A stretch of DNA of 64,000 bases from Udeniomyces pyricola (GCA_039545295.1 BCIK01000004.1:745389-809388), one strand, 5' to 3'. Counted from the first letter of the stretch, positions 46,809 to 62,015 are shown. Numbers and translations: made by a program. Notes: generated by a model not told the origin, from the letters alone.

Positions 46809-46872
46809 TCCTTCCTTGCCCCTTCCAACGCCGTTCAACCTGCGTCGTTCTCATCGCCGGTCCCGCCGATCC
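45792..46872. other. intergenic, tandem plus-strand genes, with C tracts
   Basis: Holds (AT)n at 46062-46078, a CT-rich stretch from 46280, and C23-T-C30 (46753-46806) just 66 bases before the next ATG. No gene supported, but a 5' signal-peptide exon for the next gene could be here. Confidence 0.5.
46753..46806 (+). repeat. C23-T-C30 tract
   Basis: Two long C runs separated by one T, directly upstream of the first ATG of the next gene. Likely hard to sequence and length-variable. Confidence 0.9.
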
Positions 46873-49115
46873 ATGATGATCGTTCCCCCTTCCCTTCCAG
46901 ACGACTCGTCTGCGTCACCATTGGTACCCTCCCCAGATTCCTCTCTATCCGAGCATCCATCCACAGCGACAGACGTCCATTCTTTCCTATCCTCCCCACC
47001 CTCAACCGCTTCATCCGGCTCGTCGCCCGCCCTCCCTCTCAAGACCGCAGCACCAATCCCGGACGCTTCCTTCTCCACCTCCTCTCTGCCATCCTCGCTC
47101 CTTTCTTTCTCGCCCCCAGTCCTCAGGCGATCATCCTTCTCCTCGTCCCACAAGGGAAAAGGCAAAGCTTGTCTTCTGCCACCATGCAACGCCGCCCCCT
47201 ATCCAAAGCGAGAGCTCGGCGAGACAGACTCGACTCCTCGCGAATTGCCCGGCGACCTTGCCTCGACTTCTCCCCTATGGCTGCGAGCGACCGGGACTGG
47301 TCCTGTCGCTGAAGGTTATCCAGATTGCAGTGGCGTGGGCAATGATCAGTTAACATGCTATCCAAATAGTACGACGACGGTCGTTCAAGACGAGTGGTCC
47401 AAGCTCATCTGTGCGTATGAACGATGTCTTGGAGCTGCCTTCTCTGGGTCGTTCCCCTCGTTCCCCCTTGACCCCCGCTATCTCGCCTCTCTCAGCTTTG
47501 CCGCGCTACCGATGCTGACCGGTTGGCGGTGACCGCACTTGACTCTGGTCTTTGGTACTCGATAGGGAACTTCAACTATCCATTGTTCATCGCCGGCAAC
47601 GACACTGTCGATGTGTACCTCTACAGGGCCAACGATGACACCCTTATCCAGCGCTGGACGGACCTGCCCAATCCGGAGGGCCAGCTTGCCTTTAGCCCGA
47701 CGGAGGAGTGGTGGGACAAGTTTCCGAGCTCGAGTACGCTCACGCCGGGTCAGGAGCGCGATTGGGAGGCTTATTTCATCATCAAACCGGGTGGTTGTAC
47801 GTAGTTGTTCATCCACTGTAATATGGGCGGCGACGCGTCGAGGTGTCGCGAGGAGGGGGTCTGTTCGCGTGTCTGACTCCAAGCCCCTCTCTCTGTCTCT
47901 CTCCTTTTCGTTTCCCCCTATCCCAATTCTCGGCATTGTATACTCCTTTCGGTTCATACCTTCTTTTTCGTCACATCATCGCAACTCCGGAATCTTGGAC
48001 GCTACTCCAGCTGCCATCACTGGCAACGAAGTCCACCAAGCCACGTTTGTCGCCCAGCAGACAGCTCTTCCGACAGCCTCTGCCGCCTCGCTCGCCTCCG
48101 TCTCGGCTCGGTCGACACTCTCGTCCGCATCCCTCGCATCCCTCGCTACGGCCTCTATTGTTTCGATCGGAACAGGCTCAGCCTACAGTTCAATTGTGAG
48201 CGCCTCGATCGCGAGCATGAGTGCCATGAGTGTCGCGAGCCTTAGCGAGGCCAGCTTCCTCAGTACGGCCGCTGCAAGTGCGAGTGCGAGTAGGAAGGCG
48301 GCCGCCAACGGGAGTCTGCAAGGCAATGGGGGTGGAAATGGGTTCCCGAAATGGGCGGTGAGTCAAACGTCTTTAGGCGTTGCATCTGCATTGCGTGGTG
48401 AATGTGGGGAGGAGCGGCGTGGGCCTTTTCGAGGAACGTAGCTTTCTGGTCGTGAGGATCTTGGCTGACCATTCTTGTACCAACATCCTTGCTCTACCAT
48501 TAGATCGCTCTCGTATCTGTTCTCGGCGCGCTTCTCCTTCTCGCCGCCCTCGCACTTGCCTACATCCTCGTTCGTCGTGTTCAACGGCGGCGAGGCATTC
48601 CGACATCGGTCGGCTCCACGACTCCCATGATTCACTCTGCTAATGCTCTGCCCGGAACCAACGTCGCTGCCAATGCCGGAACCAGGTCAGGGCTTGGAGC
48701 TGAAGGCGCCGCTACTGTCGCTGGTGGAGCTGCCGGGTTCGCTGCCGGAGGAGGTCGTAGGAATACGACGGATACTTCGGACGATGAACGTGCTTTCTCC
48801 CCTCATTCTCCGCAAACGACCGACTACTCTCACTCCAACATTCCATATGGCGGTGGCAACATTCACCATTCGCCAGCCCCACCGTCGTCTGTCGGAAACG
48901 CCCCTTCGCTCTCGGGCGCAGATGCCGCCTCCATCTCGGCGGCGTACCGAGCGGCGTTGAGTCAACCCAACTTTGATCAGAGTCCCGAAGAAAATACACC
49001 AGAAGATGAGGATGTCAGGGACGGTGGGCAGGAGGTCCTGAGGAGGGAATTGGAGCGGCAAGGGGTCAAGGTTCAGGGTGTCAAGGGTGGGGTGGGAAGG
49101 AGTGTCTTTGATTAA
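46873..49115 (+). CDS. Ser/Ala-rich single-pass membrane protein of unknown function
   Basis: I do not recognise a named family. Exons: 46873-47410, 47566-47796, 48011-48357, 48504-49115; 575 residues from the first ATG (MMIVPPSLPDD). The first 130 residues are Ser/Pro-rich. A folded part follows with DCSGVGNDQLTCYPN, WSKLIWNFNYPLFIAGNDTVDVYLYRA, EEWWDKFPS and ERDWEAYFIIKPGG, which looks like a beta-rich extracellular domain. Then a stretch of almost only Ser, Ala and small residues (about 100 residues) and one membrane helix (IALVSVLGALLLLAALALAYILV) followed by RRVQRRRG, a stop-transfer signal. The cytosolic tail is Gly/Ala/Ser-rich and acidic. The layout resembles cell-surface sensors of the Wsc/Mid type, but the expected signal peptide is not seen at the N-terminus, so the true start may be in an upstream exon. 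Confidence 0.62.
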
Positions 49116-50381
49116 AGGGGGCAGGCAGCTTGTGTCGTCGACGGGTCCTTTCTGATGGCGTGGTTTAAGAGTTTACCAATACGCCGTTCCGCTCTGACCG
49201 CTTTTTAAGTTTCAATCGACTTTTTCCTGGAACTTTTACTTGTCCTTCCTTTCCCCTCTCCCTTGCGGCTCACTTGAGCTGCCACTCATCCATCTATCCA
49301 TCTCCATATACCCGCCCCCTGGTTTGACTGTTCATTAACTTCTTCCCTCAGTTTCTGCCCTCCAGAGAAGTTTTTTTTTTCTTCTTTCAAGCTTGTTCCT
49401 TTGAATTGCACTGCCGTTTGAACGGGTCGTTTCCTACTGCCTATGGTGTTTCCATCTCTCCCTCTCTAATCCTAATTACACCTTTCCTTCTGTTTTATTT
49501 TTTGTTTTGTTCGTGTTCTACTTCTAGTCATTTTATCCCTGAAACTCCATTTTCTTCTTTACACTCTGATCTGTCCATCACTTTCCCTGTTCTCTGTTCT
49601 CTCGACGTCGTGTCTACACCATGCCCTTTCCTTCTTTAAATCCCTTTTCTGGCTCTTCTCTCTTTGCCTTTTCTCTTTCTCTTCCTTCCTCAAGCTTGTG
49701 TCCATGTGTGTGTGTTTTCGATTCGTCCCCCCCCCCCCCTTATTTCGTTTTCTCTTGTCTTTTCTTTGTTTCGCCTAATCGCTTTTCACTGGTTTTGGGC
49801 CCTCTTTATTTTCCTTTGGGATGTCATCCGTTCAATCCCGGCCCCTTGACTTCTCGCCTTTTTTTTTTTTTTTTTTTTTTTTTCCTTCTTCTTCTTCTCC
49901 TTCTTCTCCTTCAGTTCTCAATCTCTCTCCGTCGCCTTTCCCATTGTTTTGTCAATATGAGTCTTGCTCTACCACCTCGACTAGCCCTTTTTCTCTATTT
50001 CCCCTTCTTTCTTTCTCCTTCGCTGTTCGATCATCAGTCTTCTCTTCTTCTTTTCTCTCTCTCTCTCGATCTATCGTTGTCTTTCTCTCTCTCTCTCGGT
50101 TGCCCATCAGTTCTCTAGCCTCCCGTCTCGTTCTGGTGTCTACTTCCCACTCTCGATTATGAACCACGTCTCTCTCAGCTTAGCTCAAGACTATCAAGGC
50201 AGTACCACTTCCTTGGATTCTTTACCGGACAGTTTATAGCTAGTTCTAGCTAATCACGTACTCGGCCTTGCAAAATCTCATCATATCAATCAAATGCGAC
50301 CTTCCAACATCGAGTCTGAACCCCCCCCCCCTCCTTATTTTTTCTGTTTTTTTTTCGAACCTCTTTCGGAGATGATTGAAG

Positions 50382-50412
<31 letters not shown>

Positions 50413-50999
50413 TAACCAAGATCACCAATCCAGAAAGAAGAGAAAGAAACCACAAGTCGTAAAGGGGGAAAACCAAGGAACAAGTCAAAAAGATGGGGGG
50501 TTAGGAAAACCGGATTCACAACAACAAGCACAACAAAAAAAAAAAAAGTTCTGGAAGCGAGGGGGTTGTCGGTATCAATCGTGCGAGGGGTGATTCAGGC
50601 ATGAAAGGCCAAAGGGAAGAAAAAGAAGAAGAAAAGGAAGAAAAGATAGACAAAGAACTAAAGAGTAGGCAGGCGAGGGTCAGGTTTGCGTACAACGATA
50701 TAGAGTACATGGATACGACAGAAAAGGGGTACACGGATGAATAATAAATGAAGGGTCAAAGCTATGGGCGACCGTCGGGATCGATGAGATTACAACCAGA
50801 AGAGGTGGAGACAAATGAAGAAAGCTAGAAACAAACGCGCCGGTTCATGAGGATCGGAGAGGAGAGGAGATCAAAGATGGGAAAATAACAACAGGCACCA
50901 AAAGAGAAGCGAAAAAAAAAGAGAGAGAGAGAAGGCAAAGTAACGATAGAGGGAGCAAAGGGAGGCAAGCGCGAGAGGTCGTGATGTGAATTCTCTTCC
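49116..50999. other. 1.9-kb convergent intergenic region, strand-asymmetric
   Basis: From 49200 to about 50170 the plus strand is almost only T and C (T22 at 49861-49882); from about 50330 to 50990 it is almost only A and G, with a CAA/ACA repeat at 50384-50411. The switch marks the meeting of two pyrimidine-rich 3' flanks. No gene supported. Confidence 0.6.
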
Positions 51000-53900
51000 T
51001 TAGTGGTTCCTCTCGGGGATGGTTGTCATGGTGTTGACGGCATTGAGTCCGGGAGCGTACTCGATGTGCTCGCTGTGGGGCTTGTCCTTGGATTCGGATG
51101 GGTCGTTGTAACCCAGGATGGCGGCTTCGACGTCCGTGCGCTCGATACCACCGAAGAGGGAGTCCATGGCCTCAAGCGGGAGTCCACGCGTCTCGGGAAT
51201 GAAGAAGTAGACGAAGGGAGTGGCACAGATGAAGATGGTTCCGAACTGCAACACGAGTCAGGAATGGCAGGAGGAAAAGATGGGATGGAGCCAGAAGGGA
51301 TTAGCGCCAGGTAGAAACAAAAGAGAAGGATTGAGAGGGGTTAATGGCGACCTACGATAAAGTAGGTCTTGGTGGTGATGGTCCTCAGAGCAACAGGCAT
51401 GATTCGGACTGCAAGGCAAGAATAACAAGAATCGTCAGCAAAAAGACGACAAGCAAACAAGAGTGAAATCACTGAGGCGAAGGAAACAATCACAGCCCGA
51501 AGCATTCACGCACCGACAGCAAAGGTGGCAAGCCACTGGAACATGAGGCAGCAAGTCATGGAGACCTGAGAGAAAAGATGCATTTCATGTGCCGGCCAAT
51601 CAGTTTTGCGTTCTTGCGTAGTCAATAAGACGAACCACGAGGGGATGGGATGTTCATACTAACTTCTCGGTATCGCATGGTGAAGATCTCAGAAATGAGG
51701 GTCAAAGGGACAGAGTTGTATCTAGTAAGGGGCGAGATTTTAAATGAAAAAAAATAAGATAATATAAAAAAGTGAGAGGGTATCAGCTTGTGCGCAAGAA
51801 GTCTTTGATTGCCGGTCTGAGGTACGTAAATCTCACCCGAAGCAGTAGATACCGGCGTAGAGGAAGATAGCGGTGATCTATAAGCGGTCAAGATGAGTGC
51901 AGAATTGTGCGAGTGCCACTCAGTCAGTCATCCACACCGAGGTTTGCAAGGCGTCGTCGCAGGGTGAGTATGACATACAGCAGCGTAGTCTCCAGGTCGG
52001 GTGGCAGTTCCCGCTGCCTTAGGGCCGGCTCCCGTCAAGTATCCACCGATGAAGAAAAGGCAGAGAGCTCCGACAGTCGATCCAACCATGAGCGGGCGTC
52101 GTCGTCCGACTCGATCGACGACGAAGAGCGAGAAGATGACAGTGCAGATGAACTGGAAATTGGAGGTACACAATCCAGCAGAGATTGCACAACGTTAGCC
52201 AGTCATTCATCTATATTGTAATTCAGTGCTGTCAAACTCACCTTGACGCTACCGTAGAGGCCAGTGGCGAACCTTCAAAGCCGCAAAACAGCGTGGAGAA
52301 AGATCAGGGTCAGACACGTGGACTCCACAGCTCATGCCAAAGGTATATCCACACATGTCACGCACAAGGTGTTCTTAGTTCCACTGAATCCAAGCTGCTT
52401 GAAAATTCGAGGGGTGTTGTAGTTGACAGCTTGGACACCCGAGAAGGTCTTGAAGAACTGTGGAGTTCAGAAGGAAATTTAGAGATAGTTCACACATTTG
52501 AGGTTCAGCCCAGGTTCACGACATTGTAAGCAACATATGTAAGGAGTGGGACGAACGATGAGTAGGCATCCGAGCAGGACTCGAGTTCGGTGACCTCGGC
52601 TGGTGAAAAGCTGCTTGACAAGGGTACCAAGACCGTCGTTGCCACGGATGAGGGCCTCGGCGTCGACCTGCTCGCGAGTCATGTTGATCTCCCACTCAAT
52701 GTACTCGTGGTCTCGAGGCAGGCCTCGGAGCAAGCAAAGGTTCTTCTCGGCCTGCTCGTTGCGGCCCTTGGTCATGAGCCATCGCGGGGATTCAGGAATC
52801 CAGAACATCAGAAGGCCCAAAATAGCTGCAGGGAAGATCTGAACTGCCGTTGGGAGCTGCCATTGGAAGGTGTTGCTCTCGGTGGTCGCGACGAGTCCGT
52901 AGTTGATCCAGAAACCAGCCAGAGTACTACGGTGAATTGATTCGGACGCAATGAAAAGTATGAAACGGTAACAACGAGTCAGTTCTTGGTCTATTGTAAG
53001 CATGACAACTATCAGAGCAGGAAGTTCACATACCCAATCTAAAGGGATGCGACAGATAAAGAGTGACGAGCAGCATGAAAACATCCGGGGCCAGCCGATG
53101 ATGGATATATATAAATAAAAATCAGTCCAAAGTTGCATCTTCAACAACGTTCACTCCACAAGATGGGCGAAAGCGAGTACGTACCTGAATACCAATATCG
53201 AATCCTCCGACCAATCGCCCACGGATACCGGCGGGAGCCATCTCAGACAGATAAACGGGAACGACGAGAGAGAGCACTCCGACGGCCAAGCCACCTAGGA
53301 ATCGACCGGCCATGACGACCGGAATCGACCCGTTGGGGAAGACCTGCATGAAGGCAGAGACGATGAAGCTACAGTGACATATACGATGAGCATATGGATG
53401 TCAAAGTCGCGCCAGTAGCATTGGAACGGCGGACCTACATGATGTTGCTACCAACGATCGACCACTTCCTTCCGTATTTCTGAGTGATTGGTAGCTGGAG
53501 ACCCGCGCCAAAGAAACTGCCGCCCTGGAAGAGCGAGACCAGGTTGGGTGAGACGACATCCTGCTGGGCTGCAGACATCTTGTCGATGCCAAAGTCTCGC
53601 TGGAATGATGGGAGGGCTGGAGTTGGACAGATGAGAAATCGTGACGCGTAAGTGACAGTTGCAATGCTCGATCCAAACAAAGGGTTGTGGCTAACCAAGA
53701 ACACCTCCAAAGTAGCCGGTGTCGTAACTGTGACATGGACAGGGGAAGATAAAAGCAAGTCAATATTTGACGATCCATTTATCACGTCCTCGTGAGGACA
53801 CGTCTAAGGCTCACCCGTAGGCGACAGCAGCCATGCAGACTACAAATTAGATAAAAAGGTATACGCGTCAGCTGGAAGCCCATGTTCGAAGGAGTGGCTA

Positions 53901-54236
53901 CCAGTAGCAAGCGATCGTAATTACCAGCAGCGGCGGTGAGGTATGTGCGGAAGTTGTGGGTCTCCTTAGGCTCATCAGGTCTGGAGGACGTAGACCGTAA
54001 ACAATTCACTCATCAGTCATTGCTCAACATCGAGAAAGATCGAGAATGCAAGAACAGCAAAGTCTGGACGGTTGACCGCACCGGGTACCGGCCAGGGCAG
54101 CCGTTGTCCTGGCATGAGCGCCCGAGACACTAGATTTCCAAGTCGCCGTCTTGCGAGCAGGCTGTTGGTAGCCCTTGACAGGCATCGAGGAAGCCTCAGA
54201 GACGGCCCTCTTGAGCTCGTATGGAGCAGCTGACAT
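51000..54236 (-). CDS. MFS sugar/quinate-type transporter
   Basis: Twelve-helix proton symporter of the sugar porter family, plasma membrane; the substrate (hexose, quinate or another polyol) cannot be told. Exons: 54082-54236, 53925-53980, 53815-53839, 53696-53727, 53439-53616, 53185-53368, 53034-53038, 52557-52926, 52366-52457, 52242-52272, 51979-52152, 51837-51877, 51664-51721, 51514-51565, 51356-51408, 51000-51245; 583 residues. Motifs: [120 protein letters not shown]. Exon 7 is five bases (ATTGG); without it the frame is lost between GFDIGIQ and [10 protein letters not shown]. The N-terminus is a 50-residue cytosolic extension. Confidence 0.95.
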
Positions 54237-55604
54237 TGTAGGTGATTCGATTGGTTAGTTGAGTGGGAGATGTAGAGATAGGGCAAGAAGTGAAGATGTA
54301 AGGGGCAAGGTTGGCCGGAGCTAAGACAAGTCGAGTGCGGGGTGGAGATGAGGGTGAGCAGGAAGAAGCGGGGTAGCAGATTTATGTCCTGCTAAACGAG
54401 GTTCATTTCATGCTGTGCAAGATGGTCGGTAGAAACTCGTCGCTCGATCAAAGGACGAGGTAGGCTTGGCGTCGGTCGGAGGAAGACAAGGAGTTCATCA
54501 ATGCAAGGAGCGTCCGGGTTTCGGCCCTGCAAGAGCCCGACGCGCCGCCTGTTCCTGAGTCAAGGAGCGATTCCTAAGGGGCTGATCGCTCTGATCAGCT
54601 AGTTCACCATCTTCTATAGATCTGCCCTTGATCGATATTGATGATCCTGCATGCTATCACAGTGATGCAACAGCGTATATCTCTAGGAAACCATCAATCA
54701 GGGATGAGATGTAAAATCGCCGATCAGCGACGGCCTCGGTCGAGACCCGGTACTCGGTTCCCAAATCAGTTTGGCCCGAGTCACGTGAACTTTTCTTTCC
54801 CCCTCCGGCTTGCACGCAAGCAATACCGGTTCCTCTCTCTCTTGATCTCGTCTAGCAACCTCTTGAAACTTACCAGGACTCCTCGAACAAGCCCGATGGG
54901 TGCTCAGCCACACTCGGTCGATGTCGGTCGTGCCGCGTCTGGGTGGAGTCGAAGCAAGTAGGAGCCAACGAGATAGATCCATCAAGTCCGAAAAGCAGAC
55001 GAGGCTGAGCCAGTAATTCTCTGTACAAGCCTTACATCAGTCAATCAAGTCATGCGACAGGGAACAGAGCACAGAAGGGCTGTGAAAGATCAATGGATTA
55101 GCAGGAACGAGGCGAAGTGATATCATGGGCTGATCAATACATTGATGGGCTTTGAGCCTGCCGCCGCGGCGAGAGTGAGCGAATGAAGCCAGCACGTCCA
55201 AGTCGACCCAAGCTAAGCCTTGCATTATATTGTTGAGTCTGTAGAATCTGAAAACTTGTGCGTAGAGAGAGGCTGTCAGCTCTGACACATGGTCCTTACC
55301 GTTGGCAACGATATTACTGATGAGTCCATCATCTTGGTTGGGAGAGATGTTGACCGCGAGGCGAGAAGGTCGGACTGCGAGCATGGGCTCATGAGCTCCG
55401 CCATCTGGTCGTATAACAATTGACAGGCCCAGAAAAGATCAACTCACCATGAATAACATATTTCGGGCGACGCCCTTGCCGGCTTCCGGCCACGATTTTA
55501 CGACCGACTGACTGATAGCCATCAACACTCGCCGTTATTCGCGTCTCCTCGATCTACCTCGTCCCAAACTACCGCGCCTATCGATCCCTCTGCTCACTCT
55601 CGCC
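54237..55604. other. divergent promoter MFS transporter / small orphan
   Basis: A 1.37-kb region. I saw no open frame with coding character, no repeat and no clear regulator site. Confidence 0.45.
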
Positions 55605-56400
55605 ATGGAAGACGATTCCCTGCTCTCGACAGCTTCGTTTCAACACCCAGTACACAACTCATTCCCAAGCCACTCCTACGATGACACCGGCAACTACTCG
55701 CAAGCTGAGCTTTCCACCGTCTCAAGCGCGCCACCCTCCGTCTCACCCGTCGGTCAAGATCAGACTCGAGACGACTATGGAGAGGAAGGCGACGAAGTTG
55801 AGGGTAGTGTCGCAACGGCTGCAGGCGAGAGCGGCGATGAGGGCGAACTCGACGACGAGGCGTTTGCAGCCAAGGTAGATTCAGAGCTCGGACTCGACCT
55901 CCCAACCGAGTACGAGATGAAGAAGAGTCGGGAGGTGCTGGTTGATCGACACCAAGGACTTTCGGACTTAGGTGAGCAGATCAAACCGGAGAGAAGCATC
56001 CCGGTTCGATTGTGTGCTAGGCGAATGCGGGGTAGCTCGAGCTATGCACGTATCATCATCTTGGCTTGGATGGAGGGGAGACCGGTGGGCTTGGCTTCTC
56101 TTCGCCGCTCTTTTGTATCCACATTCAACCATGTTTGTTCGGCCCGGTCACTCATTTTGAGGCATTTCTTGCATCATCTCCTGGTTGTTATCCGATAACG
56201 CCCTCTTCTCCTGATCAGAACTGCTCAAATTGTCGCGTCGAAAACTCAACCAAGCGTTGCGATCGCTCGAGGGCGATGCCTGGGTCTACGAGCCGTCCTC
56301 CACAACAGCCGACGGGCAGGACGAACAATTTGTGCCGGCCTTCACGATCGACATGTCAGCGGGAGCTACTCGGGGCAATATGATGGATTGGAGACAGTAG
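55605..56400 (+). CDS. small acidic protein, unknown
   Basis: Not recognised. Exons 55605-55971 and 56219-56400; 182 residues. The first 70 residues are Ser/Pro/Gln-rich. An acidic block follows (EEGDEVEGSVATAAGESGDE and DDEAFAAKVDSELG). A short conserved-looking part then spans the intron: LPTEYEMKKSREVLVDRHQG, then ELLKLSRRKLNQALRSLEGD and AWVYEPSS, predicted helical. No membrane segment or signal peptide. Evidence for being real: a clean GTGAGC...CAG intron, matching phase, coding-like third-position use and a CT-rich leader before the ATG. It could be a small subunit of a nuclear or cytoskeletal complex, but that is a guess. Confidence 0.6.
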
Positions 56401-57492
56401 TACGAGTAGAAGTAGGAGTGGAGGAGTAGGAAGGGAGGGGACACAGGGGATCAACGGGGACAGGCAGTCGTCTCGTCAAACCTCAGCAAATTTCTCACGT
56501 ACACGTGTGCCTGTTTGGCACGCCATGATATTTACGAACCTATCCTCATGACATGGCATTCTCTTTAACATACCTCGTTCAACGCTTGCTTGCCATATAC
56601 ATGTGAGTGACGGTTGACGATTCAGTGATGTTCTAGACAAGGACTGATTTACCCCATGAGACCTACTCGCATACATCCCATGGCCCAAACTTTCCCTTGC
56701 GAGACGGACAAGCAGGTGTACTGATTTGTACACCGATGAGTATTGAGTGAGATCGGCCAGCTGGTAGTGTAAGTAGTGGAGAGACTCGACTGACGACCAC
56801 TTTCATTTGGGTTCGCGGGTCTAATGAATTCTGGCATTCTTTGCTCCCTGAGTCCCAATGTACTATATGTTCAGAATACAGGCGGATCTCTCGCATGCTG
56901 ATGCCAAGCGACTTGTGGGATCGATCCGAGCCATCTCATTCAATGGACGCAATAACGTCCCAACGTCCTTAACCACCCTAGCCGTTACAGGCTTACACGA
57001 TATAAATCCTGACATGGTTCGGTCCATGACTACTCACTCATCAACTCAATTCCTGACTTAAGCACTAGCCATTCCAACCTAGAAGTCTCAAACCTGGAAA
57101 CAACGTGGTATCAAAGACAAACGAAGACTTGGTAATTAAGGAAAGTGGATCGTCAAGTCAAGATCATGTAGAGCAAGCAAGAGGGTCGAATGGGTCGAGC
57201 TAGATTGCAGGTGACGGAAAAGACACGTAGGAAGGAAGCTAGTATTGATGACAGAGAAACAAGTGGAGTGGTATGAATGCAGCAAGAAGAGAAGGTGAGA
57301 TGGATGGATTCGTTAAAGTTACAGTGTATGTTGGAGAAGACAATTGAACAAAAAAAAAAAACATCGAGGCAAGGAAAGCGTTGAAACGGAGAAGGAAACC
57401 GTAATGGGGGATGATATGTGGAGATACGTGATTCGGCGTGAGAGCCATTGGGCTGAGATGGACGCTGTGCATTTCTTCAGGGACGTGAGTAT
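56401..57492. other. convergent intergenic region
   Basis: 3' flanks of the small orphan (+) and POLD4 (-). Several short stop-to-stop frames, none with motif or splice support. Confidence 0.5.
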
Positions 57493-58788
57493 CTATATCC
57501 CAAAGAAGATATTCTCGGACAACAAGGGATCGTCCATGCCTTGTTGGGTAGTCAGAATGTTCTGGATCTGGATATGATGCCATGCATCGGTGCGATTGTG
57601 AGGAATCAGTCAGTTAGCTTGCGAGATATCATACGAGTATGATCAACTTGGGATTTTGCCAGGTCATACGCATGTCACTTTTGTAGCAATCGCCGATCAC
57701 GACCATACATGGAGACCGTGGGCGAGGTCTCTTGATGGACGGCATGCGACTCACATAGGCCGGAGGATGGCAACCAAGCTTCTCGGCACGCTCCCATCGA
57801 GCCAGCCGCGACATAGCAGCGCAGGGACCATAGTCTATGCTTGGTGATACGAAGAACAGGACAGCTCAGCATGTGGCAGAGCGAACATGCAGTCGACATG
57901 AAGGGATGTACGGGGAGAGCGTACGGGTATCAAGGTCAAAGACCCGGAGGATGTGGTCGATCCGGGTTTGGTCTTCGGCATGTACTGGGCGTTGTTGAGG
58001 ATAGGATACGAATCCGGATCCATGATCCACGTTAATCGTGTAAGTCGAAATCTAAGGCATGGATGCTGAAGAATCATGGCTGTAGCCAAACTAAAGTTCA
58101 CATCATGCAGGTACATGCTTACTGGGCGGGATGGTGCCCATTGCTTTCCTAGCGTCGTTGTATGCGCTGGAGAAAGGATTAGCAACCACTTTCGTTCAGC
58201 TAATGAAGACAAATAGCGAGTATACATGTGTCTGCATGTTGACAGCAGGCCGGGCAGGACAACACAGCTACAGTGAAAGAGATGCGCTGACTCGTTCCAC
58301 TCTTCAGACGCTATGTCCAGCTGCTTTGGCGCGACCGAAGGAGTGACACGCCGATGAGGGTGAGCGATAGTCTTGGTAGCAGCCGGAAAAGCCACTTGAA
58401 GACAGGGTGGATCATCATCGCTATCAGTGTCCGAGTCAACATCGTAGACAGCAACAGTCATTGCGACTGGGGCTTTTGGCCTCGTCGACGGCCGTCTGGG
58501 GTTGGCTTTCGCCTTGCAGCCGGATTTGGCGGACGGTACCGGATTGGACTTTTGGCTCGAGAATGTGAGAGTTGCCTGGATAACCAGGAAGCATTGGATA
58601 AAGAGGGCCCAGGCTTCAAAGTATGAATATCACCTCGAGACGCCGGAGCAGAACACATTGACTGGCGAAGCTGTTGATGTGGGATGAAGATCTACCTGCT
58701 GGAGCGAGGCCGAATGCTCTCGCTTGATCTTCTGGGGCGAAGAGCCGGCCGAATCGGTTGATGTAGAGCGAGTTCGTTTGGGAGGCAT
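57493..58788 (-). CDS. POLD4: DNA polymerase delta subunit 4 (Cdm1/p12)
   Basis: Smallest accessory subunit of DNA polymerase delta, nuclear, linking the core to PCNA. Exons: 58696-58788, 58292-58575, 58123-58166, 57925-57984, 57755-57834, 57493-57567; 211 residues. The N-terminus MPPKRTRSTSTDSAG is basic; QATLTFSS at residues 31-38 is a PCNA-binding (PIP-like) box, created exactly at the first splice join. A long disordered acidic linker follows (YDVDSDTDSDDDPP). The conserved C-terminal domain is pieced from four short exons: SEEWNDAYNDARKAMG, IHAEDQTRIDHILRVFDLDT, HYGPCAAMSRLARWERAEKLG and CHPPAYIQNILTTQQG, matching the family order FDL..YGPC.G.sR..RW.RA..LGL.PP. No single exon would reveal the gene. 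It is head-to-head with PGM2 over 324 bases. Confidence 0.9.
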
Positions 58789-59112
58789 AGTAGAGCGGTG
58801 GATGACATAATGATCTATAGCTGATGGACGATGACGAAAACAAAGACGTATGGCAGGTGCAAGTTGTAAAGATGATGAACTGATCTGCTGCAGCATGATC
58901 AGACGTCAAGGTCTAAGATCTCATCAGCTTACACGGGATCACACGGAGGCAGGAGGAATGAACATTCAATGCGGGGTAAGCCATCCAGCTGGCGGAAGTG
59001 GCTAGAGGTGCGTGCGTGTGCGGGGAAGATGGGGGCGGAGAAGGGAAGGGCTTTCTCTCTTTGGTCGCCTTCTCCTTCTCCCGAAACCTCCATCGCATCT
59101 CCTTCCTCCAAC
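58789..59112. other. short divergent promoter POLD4 / PGM2
   Basis: A 324-base shared upstream region, the shortest in the window. CT-rich in the last 60 bases before PGM2. Nothing else seen. Confidence 0.5.

Positions 59113-62015
<2,903 letters not shown>

Noticed and set aside
46816..46872. Upstream non-ATG start for the Ser/Ala-rich membrane protein
   Set aside because: Begins with TTG, adds an Arg-rich stretch and does not supply a signal peptide.
58458..58658. Basic C-terminal reading for POLD4 via an acceptor near 58618
   Set aside because: Gives a short basic tail and loses the conserved FDL...YGPC domain. The acceptor at 58576 joins all six exons in phase and makes the PIP box.
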